DNA from: Nitrobacter sp051912485
GTDB lineage: Bacteria; Pseudomonadota; Alphaproteobacteria; Rhizobiales; Xanthobacteraceae
Length of the DNA: 64,000 bases
Direction: 5' to 3'
Assembly: GCF_051912485.1 (NCBI RefSeq)
Contig: NZ_CP196822.1
Coordinates: 2,294,001-2,358,000, forward strand
Below, piece by piece: positions 52,086 through 61,325 of this stretch (positions are counted from its first letter, which is position 1; the number at the start of each line of letters is the position of its first letter). A model generated the notes under the pieces. It worked only from the letters and a program-made list of their open reading frames with translations. It did no database searches and was not told the DNA's origin. The position numbers and the translations under genes were made by a program.

Positions 52086-52504
52086 TCAGTGATGAGCCGA
52101 AACACTCTTGACGTACTCTGATAGCAAATCACCGGACGTAGCCTGCCCGACGTCACCCAGACTGACGATGCCGATCATCCGCTTGCTCTTGCTGATCACC
52201 GGCAGCCTTCGGAGCTTTAGCTTCTCCATGTGATGTATCGCCTTTGCGAGGTCATCGTCCTCTCGGCAACAATGGATGCCTTCGGTCATCACATCGCGCG
52301 CCATCGCGCGGCGAGCGTCGAAGTCATTGTTCGCAAGCCCTTTGCAGACGATGTCGCGGTCGGTCACCATCCGATCAGTTGGTCATCCTCTCCGATCGGA
52401 ATGCAGCCGATGTCATGCCCTCGCATCAATTTCGCAAGTTCGGTGACAGGGGTGTCAGGACTGACCCAGTCGACACCCTTGTGCATTACGTCTCTGACTT
52501 TCAT
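52086..52504 (-). pseudogene. CBS-domain protein with a single-base frameshift
   Basis: From ATG 52504 (GGAGG just upstream) the frame reads MKVRDVMHKGVDWVSPDTP through CIPIGEDDQLIG and then hits a stop. Loss of one base of the GGC codon near 52370 separates it from the continuing frame MVTDRDIVCKGL, ARDVMTEGI, KLRRLPVISKSKRMIGIVS, which is the second CBS motif. Restoring one base gives a normal tandem-CBS protein of about 140 residues. It is either a very recent pseudogene or a sequencing error. Confidence 0.8.
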
Positions 52505-52981
52505 GGCGGACCTCCATTGCTGGGTTTCAGGTGCACTTGATGCAACGCAGCGCGGCCCCCTGAACTATACAACCGATCGGGCGCGATGGCACCAGCACCT
52601 CAAGGTCGCAGAAAACACATCACTCCTGCGCGATCGGACCAGACAATCACCGTAGCTGTCATCCTCCGGAACATTTGACAGCGACCTCGCGGTCCGGGCT
52701 CCCGCCCAACATGGCAAATGCCAAGCCAAGATTGTCAATGTCGGTTCCCCAAGGCCTCTGTAAGGCGCCACCGCGACTGCCGCTTCGTTTGGTCTGCTTT
52801 GGGCATACCTTGGCGGGCGACGCCAACATGCGTTCCGGCCGTTGAACCGCTTCTAAGAACGGCAAACCAAACATTGGCATGCGAACTATGATATCAATAA
52901 ATGCTGCTGGAACTGCTGTGGCAAGTGCAGCACAGCTTCCTCACGCCAGTTTGCACAGGGTCCTAACTAGGGAGGATTACC
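52505..52981. other. No gene recognised
   Basis: About 480 bp of intergenic sequence between the CBS and GYD genes. Short frames lack family motifs. The end carries the GYD ribosome site GGGAGG at 52970-52975. Confidence 0.4.
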
Positions 52982-53275
52982 ATGGTAACAAATGTCGTGC
53001 TTGCGAAGTTCACCGATCAGGGAATCCGCAACGCCAAGGATTCCCCGAAGCGGGCAGACGCCTTCAAGCAAATGGCGAAGACGTTTGGAGTGACCGTGAA
53101 GGACATCTTCTGGACGCAGGGACGATATGACATCGTGACAATCGTCGAAGCGCCAGACGAGTCTTCCGCCATGTCGCTTAGCTTGAGTCTTAGCGCGCTC
53201 GGCAATGTTCGCACCGAATCGTTGCGAGCTTTCTCGGCAGATGAAATGGCGACGATAGTCGGCAAGATGCTCTGA
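52982..53275 (+). CDS. GYD-domain protein
   Basis: 97 residues with the GYD pattern: LAKFTDQGIRNAKDSPKRAD, WTQGRYDIVTIVEAPDESSA and the end AFSADEMATIVGKM. The Gly-Tyr-Asp motif appears as GRYD. These small dimeric proteins have no firm function. ATG follows AGGGAGGATTACC. Confidence 0.88.
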   Translation: MVTNVVLAKFTDQGIRNAKDSPKRADAFKQMAKTFGVTVKDIFWTQGRYDIVTIVEAPDESSAMSLSLSLSALGNVRTESLRAFSADEMATIVGKML

Positions 53276-53596
53276 CAACGGACATTACTGACCGGCATCC
53301 GTAGAACTGCGACCGCGTGACCAGGCACGTGACGAAACCAATTTGACCATTTAGGTTTGTGATCGCCACATCAGCCGTCTCTTTCGACTGGCGGGCTTGG
53401 TGTATCGCTCGACTTCCTCGAGGGTCTGGTGGCCAGTGATCGCCATCTGCCGGTGTTGTAGGCAAGCGGTATCAACGAGTCCCCGGTCACCCGCTGGATT
53501 AGTGGAATCCGACAAATCTAGGTGGGGACAGGGAACGGTTCTATCCACTAGCCTTGACAAGCTATGTTGTTGCGCTCTCCAAATAAGACCAAAGGA

Positions 53597-54397
53597 ATGA
53601 AAGAGAAAAAGGACATCGTAGAAAACTGGCTGCCGCGTTACACCAGCACGCCGCTCGCTGAATTCGGAGAATATGTTCTCCTGACCAACTTCGGCAATTA
53701 CGTCGAATGGTTCGCCGCGCTGCACGGCGGCTTGGTAAAGGGCGTAGATCGACCGATGCCCAACGTGACAGTCGATGGAATCACTCTGATTAACTTCGGC
53801 ATGGGAAGCCCGAATGCTGCCACCGTGATGGATTTGTTAAGCGCCATTGCGCCGAAAGCCGTATTGTTTCTTGGCAAATGTGGCGGGTTGAAACGCAAGA
53901 ATCAAATTGGTGACTTGATTCTACCGATTGCGGCCATTCGCGGCGAAGGCACCTCGAATGATTACCTGCCACCGGAGGTCCCCGCGTTGCCCGCGTTCCA
54001 GTTGCAACGCGCGGTGTCAACGATGATCCGCGATCTCGGTCACGATTATTGGACAGGTACTGTGTACACGACCAATCGTCGCGTCTGGGAACACGATGAC
54101 CGCTTTAGGGATCTGTTGCGTCGTACACGAAGCATGGCGATCGACATGGAGACTGCAACAATCTTTGCTGCAGGATTTGCCAACCGCATTTCGACTGGCG
54201 CGCTGCTTCTTGTGTCCGATCAGCCGATGATCCCCGATGGCGTGAAGACCGAAGCGTCGGATCAGGTGGTGACCGCGAACTATGTCGAAAAGCATATCCA
54301 AATCGGGATAGAGGCCCTGAAGCTGGTGCGGCGCCGTGGCCGCAGCGTGAAGCATTTGCGTTTCGAAGACGATTTCGATGCAGGGCATGAGACATGA
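53597..54397 (+). CDS. amn: AMP nucleosidase (short form)
   Basis: 266 residues from ATG 53597 (MKEKKDIVENWLPRYT, the usual start). TLINFGMGSPNAATVMDLL and FLGKCGGLKRKNQIGDLILP bind the phosphate and base, and SMAIDMETATIF with SDQPMIPDG are the PNP/UDP-fold active site. It hydrolyses AMP to adenine and ribose 5-phosphate. An in-frame start at 53564 is possible. No operon partner. Confidence 0.9.
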   Translation: MKEKKDIVENWLPRYTSTPLAEFGEYVLLTNFGNYVEWFAALHGGLVKGVDRPMPNVTVDGITLINFGMGSPNAATVMDLLSAIAPKAVLFLGKCGGLKRKNQIGDLILPIAAIRGEGTSNDYLPPEVPALPAFQLQRAVSTMIRDLGHDYWTGTVYTTNRRVWEHDDRFRDLLRRTRSMAIDMETATIFAAGFANRISTGALLLVSDQPMIPDGVKTEASDQVVTANYVEKHIQIGIEALKLVRRRGRSVKHLRFEDDFDAGHET

Positions 54398-54496
54398 AGC
54401 GACGCCCCGCCGTCGCATGAACAGCCAAGCCGCGGCATGATCGTCCCATTCGGGACCGTGACGGCCGCCGCGAATTGTCCGGTACGACCGAAAAAT

Positions 54497-54930
54497 CCGC
54501 AGCTATGCGCGCTAAAGCGCCCGTGCGGTGCGTTGGCCGTCAGGCGCGCAAACTGCGCGTGACCCATCTGAAGCAGCGTCTCGTGATCGCCAGATTCCAT
54601 ATATAGATTTCCGGCTGTGCCTCGATGCTGTCGTCGACGATGATATCCAGCCTATAGCATTTTCCGACAGCAGGAACTGCACCGTGTGCACAGTCGCCGA
54701 ACAGCCGATTGATCTCGGTTTCATCGGCGATGTGGACATTGTCACCGAGTCTTATCCTCTGTTCCGACAGGCGGAGGTGATGTGATGCCGGCAAGACGGC
54801 CAGCATATATTCGCCGTCGCGCCGCATGCCTCAGTCGTGCGAGTGGACGTCATGCTGAGTTCGTGCGGGATCACTTCGTATTGGATGTTTCAGCGGCCAG
54901 GTATTTCTGGAGCGTGGGAGCAATAGACAT
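54497..54930 (-). pseudogene. YbaK/aminoacyl-tRNA deacylase-like gene, multiply broken
   Basis: ATG 54930 starts MSIAPTLQKYLAAETSNTK then stops. After a one-base shift it continues VIPHELSMTSTRTTEAC; a deletion of about 14 codons removes DRLAKGVVL-type residues; RRDGEYMLAVLPASHHLRLS to VDDSIEAQPEIY follows; then another shift gives MESGDHETLLQMGHAQFARL. The order fits a YbaK-family deacylase. With at least three lesions it cannot be functional. The end is uncertain. Confidence 0.75.
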
Positions 54931-55247
54931 GACGTGATCTCCGGTGCAATACGCAAACCATCCACCGTGATGACTTCTTGCAGACTTTCGCCGTACGATG
55001 GGCGGCTGCGTGATTATAACGTCAAGATAGGCCTCCATCCGCCAGCTGCAATTCGTCGTCAGGTGATCCGCGACGCGATCTATGACTTGGTCGCGCGGAA
55101 CTCGCTGGTTCGGCCGTCGTGACGCATGCATCGAATTCGAATCGTTCGTAGCCATTGTAAACCGCCCCGTGACGGCGGGACGATGGTGCCTGGCGCTGGT
55201 TGGCTGCGGCTGGCATGACGAAGGAAGCAGCGTTGCTGCTTTTCAAC
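54931..55247. other. Intergenic stretch
   Basis: No gene recognised between the YbaK remnant and the zinc-finger gene. It holds the upstream region of the former and the downstream region of the latter; no clear signals are seen. Confidence 0.35.
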
Positions 55248-55490
55248 TCAGTCTCTGTCACCATAAGCACAATCTGCCGGATCAGCTTCGTGTGCGCCCA
55301 AGCTCGGATCGAAGCGGAATAGCGTAGAGCAATAAGGGCAGACGATCTCACTGGCATCGCCTATCTTGAGGTAGATGTGTGGGTGATCTTGCGGCGGTTT
55401 ATCCCCAATGCACTTGAACTCGCGGCAGCCAATGCGCACGATCGGCACCCCTACTTCATTATGAAACTTCGGATAACTTTCCATCTGCAA
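55248..55490 (-). CDS. Zinc-finger domain protein (NDUFS6/zf-CHCC-like)
   Basis: 80 residues. Zinc ligands Cys, His, Cys, Cys are in CREFKCIGDKPPQDHPHIYL and IVCPYCSTLFRFDP, the pattern of the mitochondrial complex I NDUFS6 relatives found in alphaproteobacteria. Start ATG 55490 or 55484 (MESYPKFHN). Confidence 0.85.
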   Translation of the reverse strand: MQMESYPKFHNEVGVPIVRIGCREFKCIGDKPPQDHPHIYLKIGDASEIVCPYCSTLFRFDPSLGAHEADPADCAYGDRD

Positions 55491-56154
55491 CGCGCGGCTT
55501 ACGCGCCCGATCGATGATGCAAAGTGCCGTGCATGGATCGTCGGACGAGGGTTCGATCAGCATCCGGTGAGCGGCGCCCCTCTCGCGCCGTTTGGTTGCC
55601 GTAAAACGTACCCATAGCGACACGTCCATCGTTAGGCTCACGGCGCCATCGGCGACCACCAGGATCAGCTCAAAGTGACACCGCTCCGCAAGGTTAAGTC
55701 ATGATCGCCAAGCCGAAATTCCAATATGCAACCCGGCATGAGCCGTTCTCGTAAATCTCAACATAGCACGGTTAGGAGGCGCGAACTTCAGTGCCAAAAT
55801 CCGAATAATTTCAATGGTGTTGTTATGGGCGTGATGCGCTCAGGGAATATTGAAAAAATCCGGGAAATCAGAACATTATGCAATTGTGGCACGCAGTGCC
55901 GTTGTTGTTACGCTCGCGCGCAAATGAAAGACCGCCGGGCGGCGGAAGTGAAGCTTCTTGACTGACTTGCGCTCGATAAAATCTCGCCGGCCGAGGGCGG
56001 GAACGGTCGCGATCGGCTTCGTCCATGGCGGATATTTTCGATCCAGTCGGGCCATATGGCGGCGGTTAGTCTGTACGTCGTGCGCTCGGCTAATCAGACC
56101 GGCGGAGAAGTCGACTACAAACGACACAGAGGAAGAAACAGGAGAGCCTTATCC
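55491..56154. other. Gene-poor stretch
   Basis: Short frames on both strands. A minus-strand frame at 55459-55659 (VSLTMDVSLWVRFTATKRRE) has plausible composition but no family. Nothing is supported strongly enough to call a gene. Confidence 0.35.
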
Positions 56155-56458
56155 ATGATTGAGGGGATCAGCGCAATCACGCTGGCCACACACGAAATGC
56201 CGCGAGCTGTTCACTAGTTTTCGCACGGGGGCGGGCTATCTTAACCTCATCGCGCAGCCTACCGAGCGGCGCTGGTCCTGGTGGGGCCGCGTTATCTTCT
56301 ACGTCACCGATGTTGATGCACTCTATGAACGTGCGCTCGCAGCAGGGTGCCAGCCAATCACCGCACCCCGCGATGCCGAGTGGGGTGAGCGCTTCTTCCA
56401 CCTGATTGACCCCGACGGCCACGAACTCAGTTTCGCTCGGCCTTTGCTCCCGATTTAA
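56155..56458 (+). pseudogene. VOC/glyoxalase-type protein with internal deletion
   Basis: From ATG 56155 the frame is MIEGISAITLATHEMPRAVH then a stop. The next frame continues FTSFRTGAGYLNLIAQPTER, VIFYVTDVDALYERALAAGC, FFHLIDPDGHELSFARPL. About 15 residues (the usual FYR-LGF segment) are missing between, with a frame change. Other parts of the VOC fold, including the metal-ligand Glu of HELSF, remain. Confidence 0.78.
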
Positions 56459-56553
56459 TAGCAACTCGAAGCAGCCTGCCATTCCAAGAGGTGCTGGGAG
56501 CGCGTATGGTGCTCCGATGAAAAATGGTCGCCGCAATCTGGCGAGTTCGGGTC

Positions 56554-57477
56554 ATGGTAGCAACAAACGATCGCACCGTCGCCGTGTTCGGCGGAACCGG
56601 CTTTCTCGGCCGCTGCATCGTTCGGCATCTGCGCTATCGCGGATTTCCCGTTCGGATCGCGTCAAGGCATCCGGATCGGGGGCACAGACTTTTTGGTTCT
56701 GATGATCCGCAACTTCAATCCGTTCAGGCCGACGTCCACGACGATCAATCAGTCGCGGACGCGCTTGCGGGCGCTTACGGCGTTGTAAATGCGGTCAGTC
56801 TTTACGTCGAGAACGGACGGAAGACTTTTCATTCGGTGCACGTCGAGTCGGCCCAACGAGTAGCGGCTCAAGCGCATCGGGCTGGAGTCGAACGGTTCGT
56901 TCACGTTTCAGGAATCGGTGCCGATACCGCCTCACAATCACAATACATCCGAAAGCGCGGCGAAGGCGAATTGGCGGTCCAAGCCGCGTTCGCCGGTGCA
57001 CTTTTAGTCCGCCCAGCGGTGATGTTCGGACCAGACGACGCGTTTCTTACCACCATACTCAAGCTCCTCCGCCAGCTTCCAATCTATCCGATGTTTGGCC
57101 ACGGCCTGACCAAGCTGCAGCCGGCCTATGTGGAGGATGTTGCGGAGGCGATTGGGCGGGTCATGCAGCACGCCGAGACGCCTTCGATGATCTTCGAACT
57201 CGGCGGCCCTCGTGTCTATTCCTACAAAGAACTTCTCGGAGCCATTGCGCACCAAGCCGACCTTGCGCCCCTATTGATTCCGATCCCGTTTGCCGTTTGG
57301 CATGCACTCGCATGGACTTCCGAAATGTTTCCGGGTCCACTTCTTACTCGCAATCAAGTGGAGCTGATGCAGATCGATACGGTGTCATCACCGGAGATGC
57401 CTGGATTTATTGAACTTGGGATTTCGCCGCACTCGGTCGATGCAATTCTCCAGAAAATATTATCGAACTGCGAATGA
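56554..57477 (+). CDS. NAD(P)-binding protein, NDUFA9-like atypical SDR
   Basis: 307 residues from ATG 56554. NAD motif VAVFGGTGFLGRCIVRHL, then DALAGAYGVVNAVSLYVENG and HVSGIGADTASQSQYIRKRG follow the NDUFA9-like atypical SDR family, and PAVMFGPDDAFL is characteristic. The catalytic Tyr-Lys is reduced (Y-x-R-K). Members associate with complex I or quinone synthesis. An upstream ATG at 56524 is possible. Confidence 0.85.
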   Translation: MVATNDRTVAVFGGTGFLGRCIVRHLRYRGFPVRIASRHPDRGHRLFGSDDPQLQSVQADVHDDQSVADALAGAYGVVNAVSLYVENGRKTFHSVHVESAQRVAAQAHRAGVERFVHVSGIGADTASQSQYIRKRGEGELAVQAAFAGALLVRPAVMFGPDDAFLTTILKLLRQLPIYPMFGHGLTKLQPAYVEDVAEAIGRVMQHAETPSMIFELGGPRVYSYKELLGAIAHQADLAPLLIPIPFAVWHALAWTSEMFPGPLLTRNQVELMQIDTVSSPEMPGFIELGISPHSVDAILQKILSNCE

Positions 57478-57657
57478 AAGAGGCCCCTCGGTCAATCCGC
57501 CTCAACAGCTGACTGGTTCGCGCGGATGCGCGATACTTTCGCGCGAGGCATCAAGTGTATCGTTCCCGCCCGCCAAATATGCCACGGACCTTCCCGCGAC
57601 GATCCACGTCTGTTCGGAGGCAATCATGGTCACGATCTCATCATCTTGAGAGAGGAG

Positions 57658-57963
57658 GTGAGCATCACGCGCATTCAACATTGGCAAGACGTTGCCGGCC
57701 TGTTACTGGGCGTATGGCTGATCTTATCACCCTTCGCCCTCGGTTCCGCAGGAGCGGCTACCTGGATAACCATCGTGCTTGGGTTGTGTGCCATTCTGTT
57801 TGCCGTAGAAGGATTCGTCATTCCGTCCTACCTGGAGGAATGGGGAGAGGTTCTCCTCGGTCTGGCTCTGCTGGTTGCACCTTGGGCGATCGGCTATGAG
57901 TCGGTATCGGCCACGGTCAGCAGTATGGTGTCGGGCATGTTGGTGATCCTGTTGGGAACATGA
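57658..57963 (+). CDS. SPW-repeat membrane protein (start codon uncertain)
   Basis: Four hydrophobic segments with two SPW-type motifs: DVAGLLLGVWLILSPFALG and GEVLLGLALLVAPWAIGYE. The expected start would be MTRIQHWQD, but the codon at that site (57664) is ATC, with AGAGGAGG placed correctly for it. A GTG at 57658 is in frame and used here. Two codons upstream of that a TTG also lies in frame. Confidence 0.7.
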   Translation: MSITRIQHWQDVAGLLLGVWLILSPFALGSAGAATWITIVLGLCAILFAVEGFVIPSYLEEWGEVLLGLALLVAPWAIGYESVSATVSSMVSGMLVILLGT

Positions 57964-58514
57964 GAACTGATGACCGATCGCGATTTCATCACTTGGTGGC
58001 GCGATTGCTGGCATCACGCGGCCAACTGAGCAGATAGTTGCCTAAACCTGATTATTATCTGCGCGTGGCCGAAGACGAGAAATCATCTCGGGAGCGTAGA
58101 TCTGTTCATCTGTTCGCGAACTGCCCATAGGGAGGAAGAAGCAGCCCATCCATTCAGGAGCGGAGGCGCGGAAGGCAGTCTAATCCTTAATGGGACGCCA
58201 CCGCATAAGACTTTTGGCTCAATCGAGGTGAGCCATGTGCGAGGGACGATCGCTGAAATCCGCAGATTGGTTGGCCTAGCATTACAGTCGTAGTTTTTGT
58301 TTGATGTGGGCTTTTTGAGCGACGGCTTGGTGAGCGCGTCGCAACAGCGACCATGCGATGACATAGCCAGGTCGAATTCGTTTTCGCGCGAGCCGCTGCG
58401 CCATTCTGCGGATTTCCTGGACCGACCAACGGATGAGGACTTGCGCGTTCGTGCACGCCGCGAATTTCCGGTCGAGATTTACGCTGCCGGGCAGCTTTCG
58501 CAACGTCGAAAAAA
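57964..58514. other. Gene-poor stretch with possible transposase tail
   Basis: On the minus strand at about 58285-58430 a frame reads QRLARKRIRPGYVIAWSLLR and RAHQAVAQKAHIKQKLRL, which recalls the C-terminus of IS701-type transposases (AWS-WRR-HQA). Evidence is weak. The rest shows nothing recognised. Confidence 0.3.
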
Positions 58515-58868
58515 GATCAGGCGGCTGGGTGCAAGGATCGAAACCTTGAATCCAGAGCAGCTGCATCGGCTAGCATTCCAGTCAAGAAAGCCCGCTATTC
58601 GATCGAATTCTTTTCCGGCCTCTTTCACGGCAAAGAATGCGCGAAGCGTTGCAGAACGATCAAATCATCCCTGGTGAACTTGCAGAACAGCCTAGGCACA
58701 ATCAACGACATTGTAGCGCACAAGACCCTGTTCGCCGATATTATCGCTCGTCGTACGAACGGCCTGACTGGCGAGCAAAATCATCACCGCGCGTATGCGG
58801 CGGGTCTCATCATTGGAGACCAACAAGCTCAGGTTCAAAGATCGCTTGATCGCGCGCATAAGTTATGA
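58515..58868 (+). pseudogene. C-terminal remnant of a CHAD-domain protein
   Basis: First frame KIRRLGARIETLNPEQLHRL; after a shift near 58580, KKARYSIEFFSGLFHGKECA, NLQNSLGTINDIVAHKTLFA and the end RSLDRAHKL. The pattern LH-LRIA-KK-RY-EFF-L and LQ-LG-NDI is the CHAD helical domain, which binds polyphosphate. The N-terminal part is not found. Confidence 0.68.
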
Positions 58869-59005
58869 GTCCGGACCCTAACCCGGTCATTTGATGAATC
58901 CCCCTTGATGTTGCGGGCGGTTACCGATCGATATTCATCGATGGTTCATCTGCCCCGTGAAAGATATGACGCGAGGGCGATATCTCTCATGATGGGAGAA
59001 ACGTC

Positions 59006-59422
59006 ATGACCTCCACACCTAAAATTAAAAAGACAATTGCCGCTGCGCTCGCTGCTGCGTTTGTCACCGCTGGCGTGATGACCTGGTCCGGATCGGCCGA
59101 GGCGCGTTTCGGCGGCGGTGGCATGGGAGGCTTCCACGGCAGCGCGGGTAGCGAATTCCACGGTGGTGGCATGCGGATGGGCAGATTCGCCGGACGCCCG
59201 TTCGTACACTCGGGGTTCGCCACACACAGGGCCTTCTTCGCGGACCACCGCTTCCACGATCGCCGCTTCTTCTTCGGTCCCTCATTCGCGCTGGCAGCCT
59301 TTGGCGCGCCCTATTACTACAACGACTACTACTATGACGATGAGGGCTGCTATGTCGTGCGAAGGCGCCACATAAATCAATGGGGCTACGTCGTCGGCCA
59401 CCGCGAGCTCGTGTGCTATTGA
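59006..59422 (+). CDS. Small secreted Gly/His/aromatic-rich protein
   Basis: 138 residues. Signal peptide TIAAALAAAFVTAGVMTWSGSAEA; then a Gly- and His-rich part (FGGGGMGGFHGS); then aromatic repeats (APYYYNDYYYDDEGCYVVRR) with two Cys. ATG has GGGAG 7 nt upstream. Similar small exported proteins are frequent in Bradyrhizobium-type genomes; function unknown. Confidence 0.7.
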   Translation: MTSTPKIKKTIAAALAAAFVTAGVMTWSGSAEARFGGGGMGGFHGSAGSEFHGGGMRMGRFAGRPFVHSGFATHRAFFADHRFHDRRFFFGPSFALAAFGAPYYYNDYYYDDEGCYVVRRRHINQWGYVVGHRELVCY

Positions 59423-59454
59423 GGAAGCTGTTGCCGGAGAAGGGCGAGAGTTGC

Positions 59455-59772
59455 CTATACCCCGAAGTTCTCCTGGGCGGGGGAATCTTCTGAATTGCTG
59501 TCATGGCTGCTTACGCGACGAATGAGGTAGTCCGCGCGACCCATCACTTCAACGTGTATTTTCGGAGACAGCTGCGGATCTTTCGATACTTTGGAGATGA
59601 CGTGCACACCCAACTTATGAAGGTCTCGCAATCCTCTCGCCAACTGGCGAAGTTCATTCCTCGCTGGGTTGACGGGAAGCTTACGCGCCCGCCGAAGTGC
59701 ATCGGCCGCATGCAGTCGTATAGGGGGCCTTCGATTTGCGGCCTTCGAGCGTTCGTTCGCCGCAGAAGCCAA
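59455..59772 (-). CDS. Hypothetical protein downstream of the SpoVR gene
   Basis: 105 residues, with ADALRRARKLPVNPARNELR and QLARGLRDLHKLGV, a pattern I have seen in rhizobial small proteins (LPVGPARNDLRQLA-LHKLG). It starts 14 bp after the SpoVR stop in the same direction and may be part of that operon. No known function. Confidence 0.5.
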   Translation of the reverse strand: MASAANERSKAANRRPPIRLHAADALRRARKLPVNPARNELRQLARGLRDLHKLGVHVISKVSKDPQLSPKIHVEVMGRADYLIRRVSSHDSNSEDSPAQENFGV

Positions 59773-59786
59773 GCAGCTCCAACGGC

Positions 59787-61325
59787 TTAATCGCTCAGGC
59801 GTTCATAGAGCTTTGCGCCGGTATTCGCATCCACGCCTACCAAACTAACCTTATAGCCCCACAGCCTGCGGATGTGTTGTAACGTCGCGTCGCAGCTACC
59901 ATCCTCCAGCAGAATGCCGTCGGCAATTTTGTGCTCCAGCCGTAGATGCCGGTCGCCGAGCAGATCGACGTCGACGACCTGAATGTCGGAACGGCTTGCC
60001 CCGATGTCGTAGCTGTGGGCAAGCGCCGAGCGAATCTTCTCGTACCCGCGCTCGTTGTGGATCGAGGCGACCTCGTAGTGCGGCTCGCTAGCAGTGTCGG
60101 AAAGCAGGAAAAGCCGCCATTTGCGGATCAGCGTGGGGCTCAGATACTGCCGGATAAAGGATTCGTCGCGGTGGTTAGCCCAGGCATCGAGCAGCGTGGC
60201 GCGCCAGTCGAATTTGCCGGCGAGGTCTGGGAACCAGTCGCGGTCCTCTTCCGTCGGTTCGGTCGAGATGCGCTGGATGTCCTGCATAAGGTTCAGCCCG
60301 AGCGCATAGGGATTGATGCCGGCATAGCGGGGGTCGTCGAAGGCCGGCTGGAAGATCACGTTCGAATGGCTGCGCAGGATTTCCAGCATCGCGCTTTCGT
60401 TGATTAGGCCGCGATCGAACAGCGCGTTCATGACCGTATAATGGACGAAAGTAGCGCAACCCTCGTTCATCACCTGCGTCTGCCGTTGCGGGTAGAAATA
60501 TTGGGCGATGACGCGCACGATCCTCAGGATTTCGCGCTGCCACGGCTCCAGGATCAGGCTGTTCTTCTCTAGGAAATAAAGGAGGTTCTCCTCCGGAAGC
60601 TTCAGCGATTTGCGACGCTCGGCCGTCTTGCTTTCGCTCTCGCCGACCTGACTCTCGCTTTTCGACGGCGGCAAGGTGCGCCAGAGGTCGTTGTAGGATC
60701 GCTCCTCATATTCGAGGCGCTCGCGCAGGCCTTGCCGCTGTTTCTCCGACGACAGCTTCGGAGGCCGCCGGTAGCGGAACACACCCTGTTCCATCAGCGC
60801 GTGCGCCGTGTCGAGGATTTCCTCCACGGCGGCAAGCCCGTGCCGCTCCTCGCAGCGGGCGATGTAATTCTTTGCGAAGTCGAGATAGCTGAGGATCGCG
60901 CCGGCATCGGTCCACTCTTTGAACAGATAGTTGTTCTTGAAGAAATGATTGTGGCCGAGCGCGGCATGGGCGGTCACCAGCGCCTGCAGCGCCATGGTGT
61001 TTTCTTCCATCAGATAGACGATGCAAGGGTTGGAATTGATGACGATCTCGTAAGCCAGCCCGCGACCACCCTCGCGATAGAGCTGTTCCTGGTAGAGAAA
61101 GTGCTTGCCGAACGACCAGTGTCGGTACATCAGCGGCATGCCAATGGAGGAATAGGCGTCCAGCATCTGCTCGGACGAGATGATCTCCATCTGCACCGGA
61201 TGGATATCGAGGTTAAGCTCTTCGATTGCTACCCGTTCTATCACGTCGAAAGCATGCGACAGGGTACCGAAATCCCAGTCAGGACCAGAGAATAGCAGGC
61301 CGGGTTTGCGTGAGGTGGCATTCAT
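59787..61325 (-). CDS. SpoVR/YcgB-family protein
   Basis: 512 residues. SpoVR signatures are YDAYSSIGMPLMYRHWSFGK-like (here MLDAYSSIGMPLMYRHWSFG), ENTMALQALVTAHAALGHNHFF, NEGCATFVHYTVM and the C-terminal domain ADGILLEDGSCDATLQHIRR. It starts by an ATGA overlap with the YeaH-like gene. In many proteobacteria SpoVR, YeaH and PrkA form one stress-response unit. Confidence 0.92.
   Translation of the reverse strand: MNATSRKPGLLFSGPDWDFGTLSHAFDVIERVAIEELNLDIHPVQMEIISSEQMLDAYSSIGMPLMYRHWSFGKHFLYQEQLYREGGRGLAYEIVINSNPCIVYLMEENTMALQALVTAHAALGHNHFFKNNYLFKEWTDAGAILSYLDFAKNYIARCEERHGLAAVEEILDTAHALMEQGVFRYRRPPKLSSEKQRQGLRERLEYEERSYNDLWRTLPPSKSESQVGESESKTAERRKSLKLPEENLLYFLEKNSLILEPWQREILRIVRVIAQYFYPQRQTQVMNEGCATFVHYTVMNALFDRGLINESAMLEILRSHSNVIFQPAFDDPRYAGINPYALGLNLMQDIQRISTEPTEEDRDWFPDLAGKFDWRATLLDAWANHRDESFIRQYLSPTLIRKWRLFLLSDTASEPHYEVASIHNERGYEKIRSALAHSYDIGASRSDIQVVDVDLLGDRHLRLEHKIADGILLEDGSCDATLQHIRRLWGYKVSLVGVDANTGAKLYERLSD

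Noticed and set aside
58850..58880. End of an IS5 transposase, suggested by GAGTCCGGACCCTAA resembling the sequence after 51896
   Set aside because: The upstream sequence is CHAD-like, not transposase-like; the short match is likely chance.
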